From assembly GCF_013466605.1 (NCBI RefSeq), contig NZ_CP059162.1:2170001-2234000 (forward strand): a stretch of 64,000 nt of DNA, written 5' to 3'. The stretch is from Pseudomonas chlororaphis subsp. aurantiaca (lineage in GTDB: Bacteria; Pseudomonadota; Gammaproteobacteria; Pseudomonadales; Pseudomonadaceae). The notes beneath the pieces are model-generated. The model searched no databases and was not told the origin of the DNA. It saw only the letters and a list, made by a program, of their open reading frames with translations. The position numbers were made by a program, and so were the translations under genes. This document shows, one piece after another, positions 44,929 through 55,230 of the stretch; position 1 is the stretch's first letter, and each line of letters opens with the position of its first letter.

Positions 44929-47609
44929 GTTGCTGGATAAAGCTGGGCATCGACCCTACCACCGATGAAGCGCTGATTCGCAATGCCTATCGGGCCCGTC
45001 TGCCGGAGCATCATCCGGAGACCGATCCCGAAGGGTTCCAGGCACTGCGCCAGGCCTACGAAAGTGCGCTGCGGCTGGTGCGTGACAACGAGCAGGAGCT
45101 TGAGGCGTCGCAGGAGAGCGAGCCTGCGCCCGAGCAAGCCATCCTCGATTTCGATGCGCTGCTGAATGATCCGGTGCGCCGCTTCAATCCGGATGCCTGG
45201 CAGGCTTTTATCAAGGCGCTGGATCAACTGCCGCTCGGCCTGCTCGATGACCTGCGCTGGGAGTTGTTCCAGCGGACGGCCAACGCCGGGCCGCTTTCCT
45301 ACCGTTGCGCGGGCCTGCTGGCCCAGCGCATGGGCTGGGAGCAGCAGTTGCTGGAGCTGGGTTTCGATCAGGCCCGCCATGTCGAGGACTATCTGAACCG
45401 GATCAAGGCCCCGGACCCATTCGACACGGCGCTGATGGGGGGCTGGTCGGAGCCGGCGCAGACCGAAAGCCTGTGGTTCGCGCGCAGCCTCGATTTCATC
45501 TTCGACCGGCGACCGCTCCACGAGTACGAAGGCTTCGCCAGCCAACACACCTGCCTGCCGTTACCGAACGACGCAGTGTTTATCAAGCGCCTGCTGGTGC
45601 AATTCACCCAGGCCGGCATCGGTGGCCAGGGGCTGCTGCAGTTGTGCATCGAGCAGCAGCGCGAAGCGCCGGATGATGTGGACTGGCTTTACCTGTTGGC
45701 GTGCCAGAACAGCCTGCTGGGGCTGGACGATCAGGCATTGCCTTGCTGGGTCCGGCTTTGGCAGGAACATCGTCATCCCAAGGCCGAGAGCCAATTGCTG
45801 GCGCTGTGCGCCAAACGTCAGCCGGACTTTTTGCCGCTGCTGATTCAGGCCTTTGATCGTCTGGAGCCTTTCAGCGACTGGTCCACCGATCTCGCCCACG
45901 TCACCCAGGAATACGGCAGCCCTTCGCAACGTCCCGAGACGCTGATCCGCTGGCTCGGCGTTGGCCGGCTCGAGCTGCAGGGGTTGGCGCAGGCCTTTAT
46001 CGATTGGCGGATGAGCGGCGACGAGTTGCCCTTGCTGGCGCAGTTGCTTGGCCAGAACACCGATACCCGGTTGTTGCGCCTGTACCGGCATGCCTGGGTC
46101 TTGCACCGTGGCGCAGCAGACCTGTTGCAACAAGTGCTGGACGAGCCACAGCCGCTGGATGCCCTCGAAGCCCTGGTGCTGAGCGGGTTCAAGGACCAGG
46201 CCGGGCAGCACTTGCGCTGGTTGAGCCAGGCGCCGATTCCGTTAGCGATGAAAGCCTTCATCGATGAGGGGGGCGCTTCGGTGCAACTGGCCAATGCGCT
46301 GACAACCGGTGAGCCGCACCAGATCTGCCGTTTGTGGCTGCGCCGATTGCGTCCTTACGGTCATGCCGCCCTGGAGCGTATCGCCGAGTCTTTCGAATTG
46401 AGCGATACCGATGCCGCGAGCGATCTGTCGGAACTGAACCTGCTGCTGCAACTGAGCCAGCGCGGCGTCGTGTTGCCGCCACCAGGGACAGGCGAGGCGG
46501 TCTGGCACTGGTACGCCCATACGCTGTTCCTGATGGCATTGCTGGAGCAGCCGGAACGCTGGTGGCAATTGATCGACTCGCAGTGTCTGGCGCGTCTGGC
46601 GCTCAATCCGTCCCATCCGCTCAGCCGGCTGCAGCCGCAGCTTGCCCAGTTGCAGCGCGAACAGGGCGACCTGAGCGCTTTGCTCGGCTGGCTGCAATTG
46701 GACGATCCGGTGCATGCCTTGCTCGACCGGCAGGTGCTTGGCGTCCAGGAAGCGCTCGACAGTGCGCGATTGTTGAACAATGAGCGCTTGTACCAATGCC
46801 TGCGCAGTGACCTGCATGCTTTCGCGGACGATTTGCTCGGGCGCATGCTCTTGAGTGGCGTGTTGTATCACGACCCGGTAATCGATGCGCAACAGCGTCG
46901 ATACCTGCTCGACCGGATTACCGAAATCACCAACCCCCAGGACTGGTTCGATGGCTTTCGCCACGGCTTGATCAAGGGCGAGCCGCCACGACCGCCGCAT
47001 CAGACGCTGGCCGAAGACGAAGGGATCGACAGCGAGGCCTTTTACCTGGCCCTCGATGTGCTCAAGGGGCTGGTGCGTTACGGCAGTGCCGGTGTGCCAC
47101 GGCAGAAAGTGCTGCTGCGCATGCAGCGAGCCAAGGACAACCCGGAGCACGGACTCGGCCTGCGCTTTGCCTTCAGTGCGCTGCTGTCCTGGAGCGAGCG
47201 TCTGCTGCTGGCCAAGGGCGACAGCCGTCCGACGCCGGCCACGGCTTTCTGGCGGCTGGGCACACGGCTGGGGCGTGGAGCGTTCTTCTGGCAGGTGCTG
47301 GGCGCTGCGCTGATCACGCCGCTGGCCGCGTTATTCAGCGGCACATCGCTGTCCGCGATCGTCGTGTCGTTGCTGGGCACTGTGTTTTTGCTCGGGGCGA
47401 TGTTGCGCCGCCTGCATGACATGGGCAGTGGCATCCCGACCTTTCTGGTGCTGGGCGGTCTGTCGGTGTTCTTTCCATTCCTGGCGCTGATTCTGTTTGC
47501 CTTCCCTGGCGACAAACTGCCCAACCGCTATGGCGTACCGCCGGACAGCGCCGCTGAAGACGCGCTGCCTGGCGGTTTGCAGGCCAGCTTGCGGCGGCTC
47601 AACGGCTAG
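44925..47609 (+). CDS. J-domain protein with C-terminal DUF805 membrane domain
   Basis: An 894-residue protein. Residues 1-60 are a J-domain: 'SCWIKLGIDPTTDEALIRNAYRARLPEHHPETDPEGFQALRQAYE', with HPE-T-D in place of HPD, as in DjlB/DjlC-type cochaperones. The long middle is helical and repetitive, perhaps TPR-like. The C-terminal 110 residues are DUF805, with membrane helices around 'FFWQVLGAALITPLAALF' and the 'RRLHDMGSG' signature. It is likely the inner-membrane cochaperone of the HscC-like protein encoded next to it on the other strand. Starts in an ATGA overlap with the DUF1266 gene. Confidence 0.87.
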   Translation: MSCWIKLGIDPTTDEALIRNAYRARLPEHHPETDPEGFQALRQAYESALRLVRDNEQELEASQESEPAPEQAILDFDALLNDPVRRFNPDAWQAFIKALDQLPLGLLDDLRWELFQRTANAGPLSYRCAGLLAQRMGWEQQLLELGFDQARHVEDYLNRIKAPDPFDTALMGGWSEPAQTESLWFARSLDFIFDRRPLHEYEGFASQHTCLPLPNDAVFIKRLLVQFTQAGIGGQGLLQLCIEQQREAPDDVDWLYLLACQNSLLGLDDQALPCWVRLWQEHRHPKAESQLLALCAKRQPDFLPLLIQAFDRLEPFSDWSTDLAHVTQEYGSPSQRPETLIRWLGVGRLELQGLAQAFIDWRMSGDELPLLAQLLGQNTDTRLLRLYRHAWVLHRGAADLLQQVLDEPQPLDALEALVLSGFKDQAGQHLRWLSQAPIPLAMKAFIDEGGASVQLANALTTGEPHQICRLWLRRLRPYGHAALERIAESFELSDTDAASDLSELNLLLQLSQRGVVLPPPGTGEAVWHWYAHTLFLMALLEQPERWWQLIDSQCLARLALNPSHPLSRLQPQLAQLQREQGDLSALLGWLQLDDPVHALLDRQVLGVQEALDSARLLNNERLYQCLRSDLHAFADDLLGRMLLSGVLYHDPVIDAQQRRYLLDRITEITNPQDWFDGFRHGLIKGEPPRPPHQTLAEDEGIDSEAFYLALDVLKGLVRYGSAGVPRQKVLLRMQRAKDNPEHGLGLRFAFSALLSWSERLLLAKGDSRPTPATAFWRLGTRLGRGAFFWQVLGAALITPLAALFSGTSLSAIVVSLLGTVFLLGAMLRRLHDMGSGIPTFLVLGGLSVFFPFLALILFAFPGDKLPNRYGVPPDSAAEDALPGGLQASLRRLNG

Positions 47610-49297
47610 AGGCGCAGTTGATCCAGCGCCTTGTTCAACTGGGTTCGATGGCTGGCAATCTCCGCCGGTTGCTGGCCGCCGAGCACGGCGGTGAAGGTGC
47701 CCAGCCAGTCGGCGATTTGTTCGCGCTCGTCGCCCAGGCTTTGCGCCCACGCCCGTTCCAGCCGGGCCAGCAGAGTGCGGTTGGGCAGGGCGTCGCGAGG
47801 GTGGATTTTCAGCGCGGTCAGCCGCTCATGGCTGGCTTGCCGGGAGTGCGCATCGAGCCCGGTGGGGCTGCGGTCGATGCTGTGGCTATGGCGTTCGCCG
47901 CTGGCCAGCAGGGTGACGTCGACTTCGAGCAGGCCATTGATGTCATAGCTGAAGCGTACGTCCAGGGACTGGATCTGTTCGCTGGGCTTCAGGGGCACGT
48001 CGAAGGCGTCGATGAAAATATTGTCCTCTACCCAGGGCCGCTCACCCTGATACACCGCAATACGGATCAGTTCCTGATACGGATGGGTAGTATGAAACTG
48101 CTTCACCCGCGACGTCGGGATCACCGTATTGCGTTCGATAATCGGCGAAAAGGCGTCGCGGACGTGTTCGCGACGGTTGGTCGCAATCCCCAGGGTGTAG
48201 GGGCAGACGTCGGTCAGGATCAATTCTTCGATGGCCCCGTCCCGGGCCTTGCAGGCGGCCTGGGTGGCGGCGCCCAGCGCGACAATCGTATCCGGGTCGA
48301 GGTGACGGTAAGGCAGGCGCCCGAATAGGGTGGCGACCATTTGCTGCACCGCCGGCATCCGGGTGGCGCCGCCCACCAGCACCAGGCTGTCGAGATCGCG
48401 GGGCTTGAGGCGGGCATCGCGCAGGGCCTGCTCGATGGGTGCCCGCAGGCGGGCCAGCAGCGGCTCCCAGATCTTCAGCGCCAGCGCTTCGTCCAGGGTC
48501 CATTCATATGACCGGTCCCCATTACGCCAGCTCAGTGACTGAGTGCCGTCGGCGAGTTTGCACTTGAGCTGTTCCAGGGCGTCACCCAGGCTGGCCATGC
48601 CCTGGGCGTCGATCTGCGCCGGGGTGAGTTGCCAGTCCTTGAGGCAGGCCTGCAACAAGGCCTCGGTAAAGTCTTCGCCGCCGAGGAAGTTGTCGCCCGT
48701 GGAGGCGTGCACTTCAATCAGCGGCAGGGCGTATTCCAGCACCGTGACGTCGAAGGTTCCGCCGCCCAGGTCGAAGATCAGCGTGCGTTCGAACTTCTGT
48801 TCATGCAGCCCGTAGGCCATGGCGGCCGCGGTCGGTTCGTTGATCAGCCGCGACACCGTCAGGCCCGCCAGTTCGGCGGCGAATAAGGTGCGCTTGCGTT
48901 GTTCGTCGCTGAAGTAGGCCGGCACCGAAATCACCGCTTCCTGCACCGGATGGCCGAGAAAGGCTTCGGCATCCTGTTTGAGCGAGCCGATCACCAGCGC
49001 CGAAAGTTCTTCCGGGCTGAACGGCCGGCCGCCCAGTTCGAGGCGCTTGTCGCTGCCCATGAAGCGCTTGAAGGCGGCCACCGTGCGCTCCGGGTGGGTC
49101 GTCAGGCGGGCCCGCGCGGCTTTGCCCACCAGGATGCTGTCGTCTTCATCGAGGCTGACCACCGACGGGGTGAGGACATCGCCGAGGGCATTGGGGATCA
49201 GCTGGGCGCGGCCGTCCTGCCAGACGGCGATCAGGCTGTTGGTGGTGCCAAGGTCAATGCCCAGCAAAGCCGGGCGGGGGAGGGTTGCATCCTGCAT
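47606..49297 (-). CDS. hscC: HscC-type Hsp70 chaperone
   Basis: A 563-residue Hsp70, shorter than DnaK (638), as is HscC. The nucleotide-binding domain has 'LLGIDLGTTNSLIAVWQDG' (phosphate 1), 'INEPTAAAMAYGL' and 'IFDLGGGTFDVTVLEYALPLIEVHASTGDNFLGGEDFT' (phosphate 2). The C-terminal domain lacks the DnaK lid tail. E. coli HscC works with DjlB/DjlC-type J proteins, and here a matching J protein is encoded on the opposite strand. The two stops overlap by 4 bases at 47606-47609. Confidence 0.93.
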   Translation of the reverse strand: MQDATLPRPALLGIDLGTTNSLIAVWQDGRAQLIPNALGDVLTPSVVSLDEDDSILVGKAARARLTTHPERTVAAFKRFMGSDKRLELGGRPFSPEELSALVIGSLKQDAEAFLGHPVQEAVISVPAYFSDEQRKRTLFAAELAGLTVSRLINEPTAAAMAYGLHEQKFERTLIFDLGGGTFDVTVLEYALPLIEVHASTGDNFLGGEDFTEALLQACLKDWQLTPAQIDAQGMASLGDALEQLKCKLADGTQSLSWRNGDRSYEWTLDEALALKIWEPLLARLRAPIEQALRDARLKPRDLDSLVLVGGATRMPAVQQMVATLFGRLPYRHLDPDTIVALGAATQAACKARDGAIEELILTDVCPYTLGIATNRREHVRDAFSPIIERNTVIPTSRVKQFHTTHPYQELIRIAVYQGERPWVEDNIFIDAFDVPLKPSEQIQSLDVRFSYDINGLLEVDVTLLASGERHSHSIDRSPTGLDAHSRQASHERLTALKIHPRDALPNRTLLARLERAWAQSLGDEREQIADWLGTFTAVLGGQQPAEIASHRTQLNKALDQLRL

Positions 49298-49405
49298 GAT
49301 CGATCTCGTGGGGCGTCACAAAAAACGCGACCCTACAGGTTGCGCCAGACACTGGCAATTGCTGCCCCGTTGATCTGTCAGACCGGCGATTGTGTCGTCG
49401 TCCAT

Positions 49406-52400
49406 TCAGGCCAGCAGGGCTTTCAAGCCCTCCAGCGGCAGCGGTCGGCTGTGCAGGTAACCCTGATACAGATGGCAGCCCAGGCCTTGCAGGAACTCGA
49501 GCTGCTCCGCGGTTTCCACGCCTTCGGCGATCACATTCAAGTCCAGGCTGCGGGCCATGGCGACGATGGCGCGAACGATCTCCGCGTCGTTGGGGTCGTG
49601 GGTCGCGTCGCGGACGAAGGACTGGTCGATCTTCAGCGCATCCACCGGCAAGCGCTTGAGGTAGGTCAGCGACGAATAACCGGTGCCGAAGTCGTCCATG
49701 GCGAAACTCACGCCGAGTTTTTTCAGGCGCCGCATCTTGCTGATGGTGTCTTCCAGGTTCTGGATCACGATGCCTTCGGTGATTTCCAGCTTCAGCAGCG
49801 AAGACGGCAGTTGGTATTGGCTCAGGCTGCGCTCTATGCGTTCGACGAAGTCGTTCTGGCGGAACTGCCGCGGGCTGATGTTCACGCACAGGCTGAAGTC
49901 GAGCGGGTCCACCAGGCCTTCGGCGATCAGCTGGCTGAAGGCCTGGCAGGCTTCGTCGAGAATCCAGGTGCCGACCTCGAGGATCAGGCCGCTGTCTTCC
50001 AGGACCTTGATGAACTCGGTGGGCGATTGCGCCCCCAGTTCGGGGTGGTGCCAGCGCACCAGGGCTTCGGCGCCGACGATGCGGTTGTCGCGGGCGTCGA
50101 CCTGGGGCTGGAAGTGCAGGCTGAACTCGCCCCGGGACAGGGCCAGGCGCAGGTCGGTTTCCATGCGCAGGCGCTCGCTGGCGGCTTTCTGCATGGTGTT
50201 GTGGAACATCTGGGTGGTGTTGCGCCCGGAGTCCTTGGCCCGGTACAGCGCGATATCGGCGCGCTTGAGCAGGTCGGTGGGGGTCGAGCCGTGATCGGGA
50301 ATCAGGGCCACGCCTATGCTCGGGGTCACCTGCAGGCGCTGGCCGTCGAGGAACATCGGTTCGGACAGCAGTTCGCGCAGGGTATCGGCCAGCTCCCGTA
50401 CCTGGTCGCTGACTTCGCTGCGGCTGCCCTCCAGGCCGCTGAGCAGGACCACGAATTCGTCGCCACCCAGGCGCGCCACCGTGTCTTCCATGCGCACGCT
50501 GGCCTCGAGCCGCGCGGTGACGATCTTCAGCACGGTGTCGCCCACCGGGTGGCCGAGGGAGTCGTTGATGTGCTTGAAGTGGTCCAGGTCGAGGAACAGC
50601 AGGGCGCCGCGCAGGTTATGGCGCTTGAGCAAGGCGATCTGCTGGCTCAGACGGTCCATCAACAGGGCACGGTTGGGCAGGTTGGTCAGCGGATCGTGGT
50701 AGGCCAGGTGGCGAATCTGCGCCTGGGCATTTTTCAGCAGGCTGACGTCCCGCGCGGTGAGCAGCAGGCAGGGGGTTTCATTGAGGGTGATGGGTTCGAC
50801 CGAGACCTCGACCGTCAGGATGTCTCCGCGCTTGTTGCGGCCGAGCATTTCCAGGTGATTGACCCGGCCTTTGAGCTGCAGCTCGGCGAGCAGTATCGAG
50901 CGCTGTTTTTCCTCGGCCCAGATACCGACCTGATACACGGTGCGACCGATCACTTCTTCGGCGCGGTAACCGGTCAGCCGGCAGAAGCCGTCGTTGACCT
51001 CCAGGTAGCGCCCGGTGTCGCGCTCGGTGATGGTGATGGCGTCGGGGCTGGAGTGGAAGGCCTTGGCGAACTTCTCTTCGCTGGCCTTGAGCGCGGCCTC
51101 GGAGCGTTGTTGCTGGGTAATGTCGCGCAGCGTGGTGACAATGCAGGGCTGTTTGTCGACGGTGATCTGCCGGCTGGAAATGATGCAGGTCAGGGGTTGC
51201 CCGTCCTTGTGCCGGACCACCACCGCGACGTTGTTCAGCGCCTGTTCGCGGATCACCTGCTCGACCCGTTGCAGGCGCTGGGCGGAGTCGTCCCAGAGAC
51301 CGATTTCGTCGGCGCTGCGATTGAGCACTTCGTCGGCGGTCCAGCCGAAGGTCTGGGTAAAGCTGGAGTTGATCTCGATGAGCTGTCCGGTTTCCTGGAG
51401 CGTGACGCAGATCGGGTCCGGGCTGACCTGGAACAGGCTGGCGAACTTCTCCTCGGACGTCACCAGGCGCTGCTCGCGCTCGACCTGTTCGGTGATGTCC
51501 AGCAAGGTCCCGGCCATGCGCAGCGGGTTGCCTTGCTCATCGCGATAGAGGCGGGCGCGGCTTTCCAGAAAGCGTGACGAGCCATCGGCCAGCTGTACGC
51601 GGTAGGTCAGTTGATAATTGCCGGCCGGGCCTTCGCGCAGGCTGCGGTAGGCATCGCGCATGCTGTTGCGCTCTTCGTCGGGCACGCCCTCGAAAAACGC
51701 ATCGAAGGACTCATGGAACGGCATCGGCTCCAGGCCATGCAGCTGCGCGGCGCGGGCCGAACCGTAGAGCATGCCGCTGGGAATGTGCCAGTCCCAGGTG
51801 CCGAGCTGGGCCGAGTCCAGCGCCAGGTCGAGGCGCTCCTGGCTGTCCTTGAGGGCCTGTTCGGCGCGCTTGCGTTCGCTGGTGTCGAGGAAGGTGCTGA
51901 GCAGGTAGGCCTGGCCTTCCAGCTCGACTTTCTGGGCGCTGAGAATGCCGTCGTGAATCTGCCCGTTGCTGGCGCGCAGTTGCACCTCGAGGGTGGCGGC
52001 CTGGCCGCGCTTCTGGACCGCCTTGACCATTTGCGCGCGTTGTTCCGGGTCGACCCACAGGCCCAGTTCGAGGGTGGTGCGGCCGATGACGTGCTGCAGC
52101 GGCCAGCCGAAGAGGATTTCGAAGTACTGGTTGGCTTCGCTGATCAGGCCATCTTCCAGGCGGGTCAGCAGCACCATGTTCGGGCACAGGTGAAACAGCG
52201 TGGCAAAGCGTTTTTCCGAGCTGCTGAGGGCCTGTTCCCGCTGGCGTTGATGGGTGATTTCGCGAATCACCCCGATCATCCGCGGCTTGCCGTGCTTGTC
52301 CGGCAGTACGCTGCCATTGATTTCCAGCCAGTGCAGGCTGCCGTCGGGCCAGCGGATGCGGTGATGCATCGCCTGCTCCAGCGGCGCGCCGGCCAGCACC

Positions 52401-52684
52401 GAATGGAAGGCGCGAATGGTTTTGGCGCGATCTTCCTCGGGCAGCAGGTCGAGGTATTCCAGGTCTTTGGGCAACGGCTGGCGCGGATCGAAGCCAAACA
52501 GCGCCTGGGTGCCCCGCGACCAGCTGATTTGCCCGCTTTCGATGTCCCAGTACCAGGCGCCCAGCCGTGCGCCATTGAGTGCGGCGAGCAACTGCGGGGC
52601 GCTCTCCCAGCTTTGCTCCGACTGCTTGGGGTCGAGCGCGTGAATGCGCGGCATGGGCGGTAGACGGTCAGCGGGTTTGGGCAT
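49406..52684 (-). CDS. Multi-PAS GGDEF-EAL cyclic-di-GMP protein
   Basis: A 1092-residue cytosolic protein without membrane segments. About five PAS domains fill residues 25-650 (for example 'ARLGAWYWDIESGQISWSRGTQALFGFDP', 'EKFASLFQVSPDPICVTLQE', 'EKFAKAFHSSPDAITITER'). The GGDEF domain has intact GGDEF in 'TVARLGGDEFVVLLSGLEG', with an I-site RMED five residues before it. The EAL domain has EALVRW and 'FQPQVDARDNRIVGAEALVRWHHP'. It can in principle both make and break c-di-GMP. No co-operonic partner. Control signals would enter through the PAS domains. Confidence 0.95.
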   Translation of the reverse strand: MPKPADRLPPMPRIHALDPKQSEQSWESAPQLLAALNGARLGAWYWDIESGQISWSRGTQALFGFDPRQPLPKDLEYLDLLPEEDRAKTIRAFHSVLAGAPLEQAMHHRIRWPDGSLHWLEINGSVLPDKHGKPRMIGVIREITHQRQREQALSSSEKRFATLFHLCPNMVLLTRLEDGLISEANQYFEILFGWPLQHVIGRTTLELGLWVDPEQRAQMVKAVQKRGQAATLEVQLRASNGQIHDGILSAQKVELEGQAYLLSTFLDTSERKRAEQALKDSQERLDLALDSAQLGTWDWHIPSGMLYGSARAAQLHGLEPMPFHESFDAFFEGVPDEERNSMRDAYRSLREGPAGNYQLTYRVQLADGSSRFLESRARLYRDEQGNPLRMAGTLLDITEQVEREQRLVTSEEKFASLFQVSPDPICVTLQETGQLIEINSSFTQTFGWTADEVLNRSADEIGLWDDSAQRLQRVEQVIREQALNNVAVVVRHKDGQPLTCIISSRQITVDKQPCIVTTLRDITQQQRSEAALKASEEKFAKAFHSSPDAITITERDTGRYLEVNDGFCRLTGYRAEEVIGRTVYQVGIWAEEKQRSILLAELQLKGRVNHLEMLGRNKRGDILTVEVSVEPITLNETPCLLLTARDVSLLKNAQAQIRHLAYHDPLTNLPNRALLMDRLSQQIALLKRHNLRGALLFLDLDHFKHINDSLGHPVGDTVLKIVTARLEASVRMEDTVARLGGDEFVVLLSGLEGSRSEVSDQVRELADTLRELLSEPMFLDGQRLQVTPSIGVALIPDHGSTPTDLLKRADIALYRAKDSGRNTTQMFHNTMQKAASERLRMETDLRLALSRGEFSLHFQPQVDARDNRIVGAEALVRWHHPELGAQSPTEFIKVLEDSGLILEVGTWILDEACQAFSQLIAEGLVDPLDFSLCVNISPRQFRQNDFVERIERSLSQYQLPSSLLKLEITEGIVIQNLEDTISKMRRLKKLGVSFAMDDFGTGYSSLTYLKRLPVDALKIDQSFVRDATHDPNDAEIVRAIVAMARSLDLNVIAEGVETAEQLEFLQGLGCHLYQGYLHSRPLPLEGLKALLA

Positions 52685-52765
52685 GAGCAGCGGGCCTTGG
52701 GCTGATAAGAGCGTTGGGCGCGGGTTCAGGCAATCAAGGAAGGGGCATAAGTCATGCCGGGACGC

Positions 52766-53656
52766 TTACGCCTTGGTCCCTGGCCAATCGACTTGTGCAT
52801 CCAGTAAGGCCATGAAAGCCCGCGCGGCATTCGACAGCGTCCGTTCGGTATGCAGGATATAGCCTAGCTGGCGAGTGAGCTGTATGCCCGGTAAAGGAAT
52901 GCGCGCCACCTGCTCGTCGAGCATGGTGCGGGGCAAGACGCTCCAGGCCAGGCCGATGGACACCATCATCTTGATGGTTTCCAGGTAGTTAGTGCTCATG
53001 GCGATGTTCGGGGTCAGGCCCTGGGCCTCGAACAGGCGCTGGACAATATGGTGGGTAAAGGTGTTGCCGCCGGGAAATACCGCCGGATGCAGGGCGATAT
53101 CGGCCAGGCTGACCGTGCCGTTGCTCACCAGCGGATGCTCGGGGGCGGCGACGAAGTCCAGCGGGTCGTTCCACACCGGCGTGGCCTTGACCAGAGCATG
53201 GGGCTCGGGGGCCAGGGTGATCACCGCCAGTTCGGCGCGACCGTGGAGGATCTCTTCGTAGGCCACTTCCGAGTCGAGAAACTGGATGTCCAGGGCCACT
53301 TCCGGGTAACGCCGGGTAAAGGCGCGCAGCAGGGGTGGCAAGCGGTGCAGGCCGATATGGTGGCTGGTCGCCAGGGTCAGGCGACCGGTGACTTCGCCGG
53401 TCAGGTTGGTCAGCGCCCGGCGGGTGTCGTCCAGCACGTTGAGGATCTGATAGGCCCGTGGCAACAGGGCGCGTCCGGCCTCGGTCAAACCCACTTCGCG
53501 GCCCAGGCGATCGAACAGCCGCACATTGAGCTGTTGCTCAAGGCCGGCGATGCGCTTGCTGATGGCCGGCTGGGTCAGGTGCAGGCGCTCGCCGGCTCCG
53601 GAGAAGCTGCCGGTTTCGGCAATCGCGATAAAGGCATTGAGGTTGGCCAGGTCCAT
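52766..53656 (-). CDS. LysR-family regulator divergent from leuC
   Basis: A 296-residue LysR-type protein with the helix-turn-helix 'LNAFIAIAETGSFSGAGERLHLTQPAISKRIAGLEQQLNVRLFDRLG' (residues 6-52) and a co-inducer domain. It lies divergent from leuC, 145 bases away, as in other Pseudomonas genomes, so control of the leuCDB genes or of its own promoter is plausible. The effector is not known; an isopropylmalate-type signal is a guess only. Confidence 0.9.
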   Translation of the reverse strand: MDLANLNAFIAIAETGSFSGAGERLHLTQPAISKRIAGLEQQLNVRLFDRLGREVGLTEAGRALLPRAYQILNVLDDTRRALTNLTGEVTGRLTLATSHHIGLHRLPPLLRAFTRRYPEVALDIQFLDSEVAYEEILHGRAELAVITLAPEPHALVKATPVWNDPLDFVAAPEHPLVSNGTVSLADIALHPAVFPGGNTFTHHIVQRLFEAQGLTPNIAMSTNYLETIKMMVSIGLAWSVLPRTMLDEQVARIPLPGIQLTRQLGYILHTERTLSNAARAFMALLDAQVDWPGTKA

Positions 53657-53801
53657 GGTTGCATTCCAGTTGGTTATCCAAAGTATAAAAAATATGAATT
53701 TGAGTTATTTAATGTAACGCCATAGCATCAGCCTCACAAGCCAAGGGGTTATTGACCGGTGTCAGAGACCCGCGGCATAGAAAATGATGAGGAACCGTCT
53801 G

Positions 53802-55220
53802 ATGGCCGGCAAAACGCTCTACGACAAGCTCTGGGATTCGCATTTGGTCAAGCAGCGCGACGATGGCTCGGCGCTGATCTATATCGATCGTCACATCATC
53901 CACGAAGTGACCTCGCCGCAAGCCTTCGAAGGCCTGCGTCTGGCCGGGCGCAAGCCTTGGCGCATCGATGCCAATATCGCGACCCCGGACCACAACGTAC
54001 CGACCACGCCGGAGCGCAAGGGCGGCATCAGCGCCATCGCCGACCAGGTCTCGCGTTTGCAGGTTCAGACCCTCGACGACAATTGTGACGAATACGGCAT
54101 CGTCGAATTCAAGATGAACGACGTGCGCCAGGGCATCGTTCACGTCATCGGCCCGGAGCAGGGCGCGACCTTGCCGGGCATGACCGTGGTCTGCGGCGAC
54201 TCCCACACCTCGACCCACGGTGCCTTTGGCGCCCTGGCCCACGGCATCGGCACCTCCGAGGTCGAGCACGTGCTCGCCACCCAGTGCCTGGTCGCCAAGA
54301 AAATGAAAAACATGCTGGTGCGGGTCGAGGGCAAGTTGCCATTTGGCGTGACCGCCAAGGACATCGTCCTGGCCGTGATCGGCAAGATCGGCACCGCCGG
54401 CGGTAACGGCCATGCCATCGAGTTCGCCGGCAGCGCGATTCGCGACCTTTCCATTGAAGGCCGCATGACCATCTGCAACATGTCCATCGAAGCCGGCGCC
54501 CGCGTGGGCCTGGTGGCAGCGGACGAAAAGACCGTGGAATACGTCAAGGGTCGTCCGTTCGCCCCTAAAGGCGCGGAATGGGACCTCGCCGTCGAAGCCT
54601 GGAAAGACCTGGTGTCCGACGCCGACGCCAAGTTCGACACCGTGGTCGAACTGGATGCCGCGCAGATCAAGCCACAGGTCAGTTGGGGCACTTCGCCTGA
54701 GATGGTGCTGGCCGTCGATCAGAACGTGCCGGATCCGGCCAAGGAAATGGACCTGGTCAAGCGCGACTCTATCGTCCGTGCCTTGAAATACATGGGCTTG
54801 ACCGCCAACCAGGCGATCACTGACATCCAGCTGGACCGGGTATTCATCGGTTCCTGCACCAACTCGCGGATCGAAGACCTGCGTGCCGCGGCCGTCATCG
54901 CCAAGGGTCGCAAGGTGGCCTCGACCATCAAGCAGGCCATCGTGGTCCCGGGGTCGGGCCTGGTGAAGGCCCAGGCGGAGTCGGAAGGCCTGGACAAGAT
55001 CTTCCTCGAAGCAGGCTTCGAATGGCGCGAGCCGGGTTGCTCGATGTGCCTGGCGATGAACCCGGACCGTTTGGAGGCCGGCGAGCATTGCGCCTCGACC
55101 TCGAACCGCAACTTCGAAGGTCGGCAGGGCGCCGGTGGGCGTACTCACCTGGTCAGCCCGGCCATGGCCGCGGCGGCCGCCGTCAGCGGTCGTTTCGTCG
55201 ACGTCCGTGAATTGATCTAA
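53802..55220 (+). CDS. leuC: 3-isopropylmalate dehydratase, large subunit
   Basis: A 472-residue aconitase-family protein. '[31 protein letters not shown]' is the substrate and cluster region, and the 4Fe-4S cysteines lie in '[14 protein letters not shown]' and '[11 protein letters not shown]'. With LeuD it isomerises 2-isopropylmalate to 3-isopropylmalate in leucine synthesis. The start at 53802 follows GAGGA; a frame 18 bases longer lacks one. leuD begins 10 bases after its stop. Confidence 0.97.
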   Translation: MAGKTLYDKLWDSHLVKQRDDGSALIYIDRHIIHEVTSPQAFEGLRLAGRKPWRIDANIATPDHNVPTTPERKGGISAIADQVSRLQVQTLDDNCDEYGIVEFKMNDVRQGIVHVIGPEQGATLPGMTVVCGDSHTSTHGAFGALAHGIGTSEVEHVLATQCLVAKKMKNMLVRVEGKLPFGVTAKDIVLAVIGKIGTAGGNGHAIEFAGSAIRDLSIEGRMTICNMSIEAGARVGLVAADEKTVEYVKGRPFAPKGAEWDLAVEAWKDLVSDADAKFDTVVELDAAQIKPQVSWGTSPEMVLAVDQNVPDPAKEMDLVKRDSIVRALKYMGLTANQAITDIQLDRVFIGSCTNSRIEDLRAAAVIAKGRKVASTIKQAIVVPGSGLVKAQAESEGLDKIFLEAGFEWREPGCSMCLAMNPDRLEAGEHCASTSNRNFEGRQGAGGRTHLVSPAMAAAAAVSGRFVDVRELI

Positions 55221-55230
55221 GGAGCGCAGC

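Noticed and set aside
48899..51577. A very long open frame (892 codons) on the plus strand opposite hscC and the PAS-GGDEF-EAL gene
   Set aside because: It is antisense to two genes with clear family motifs, and long antisense frames are common in GC-rich codon patterns. Its translation has no domain features.
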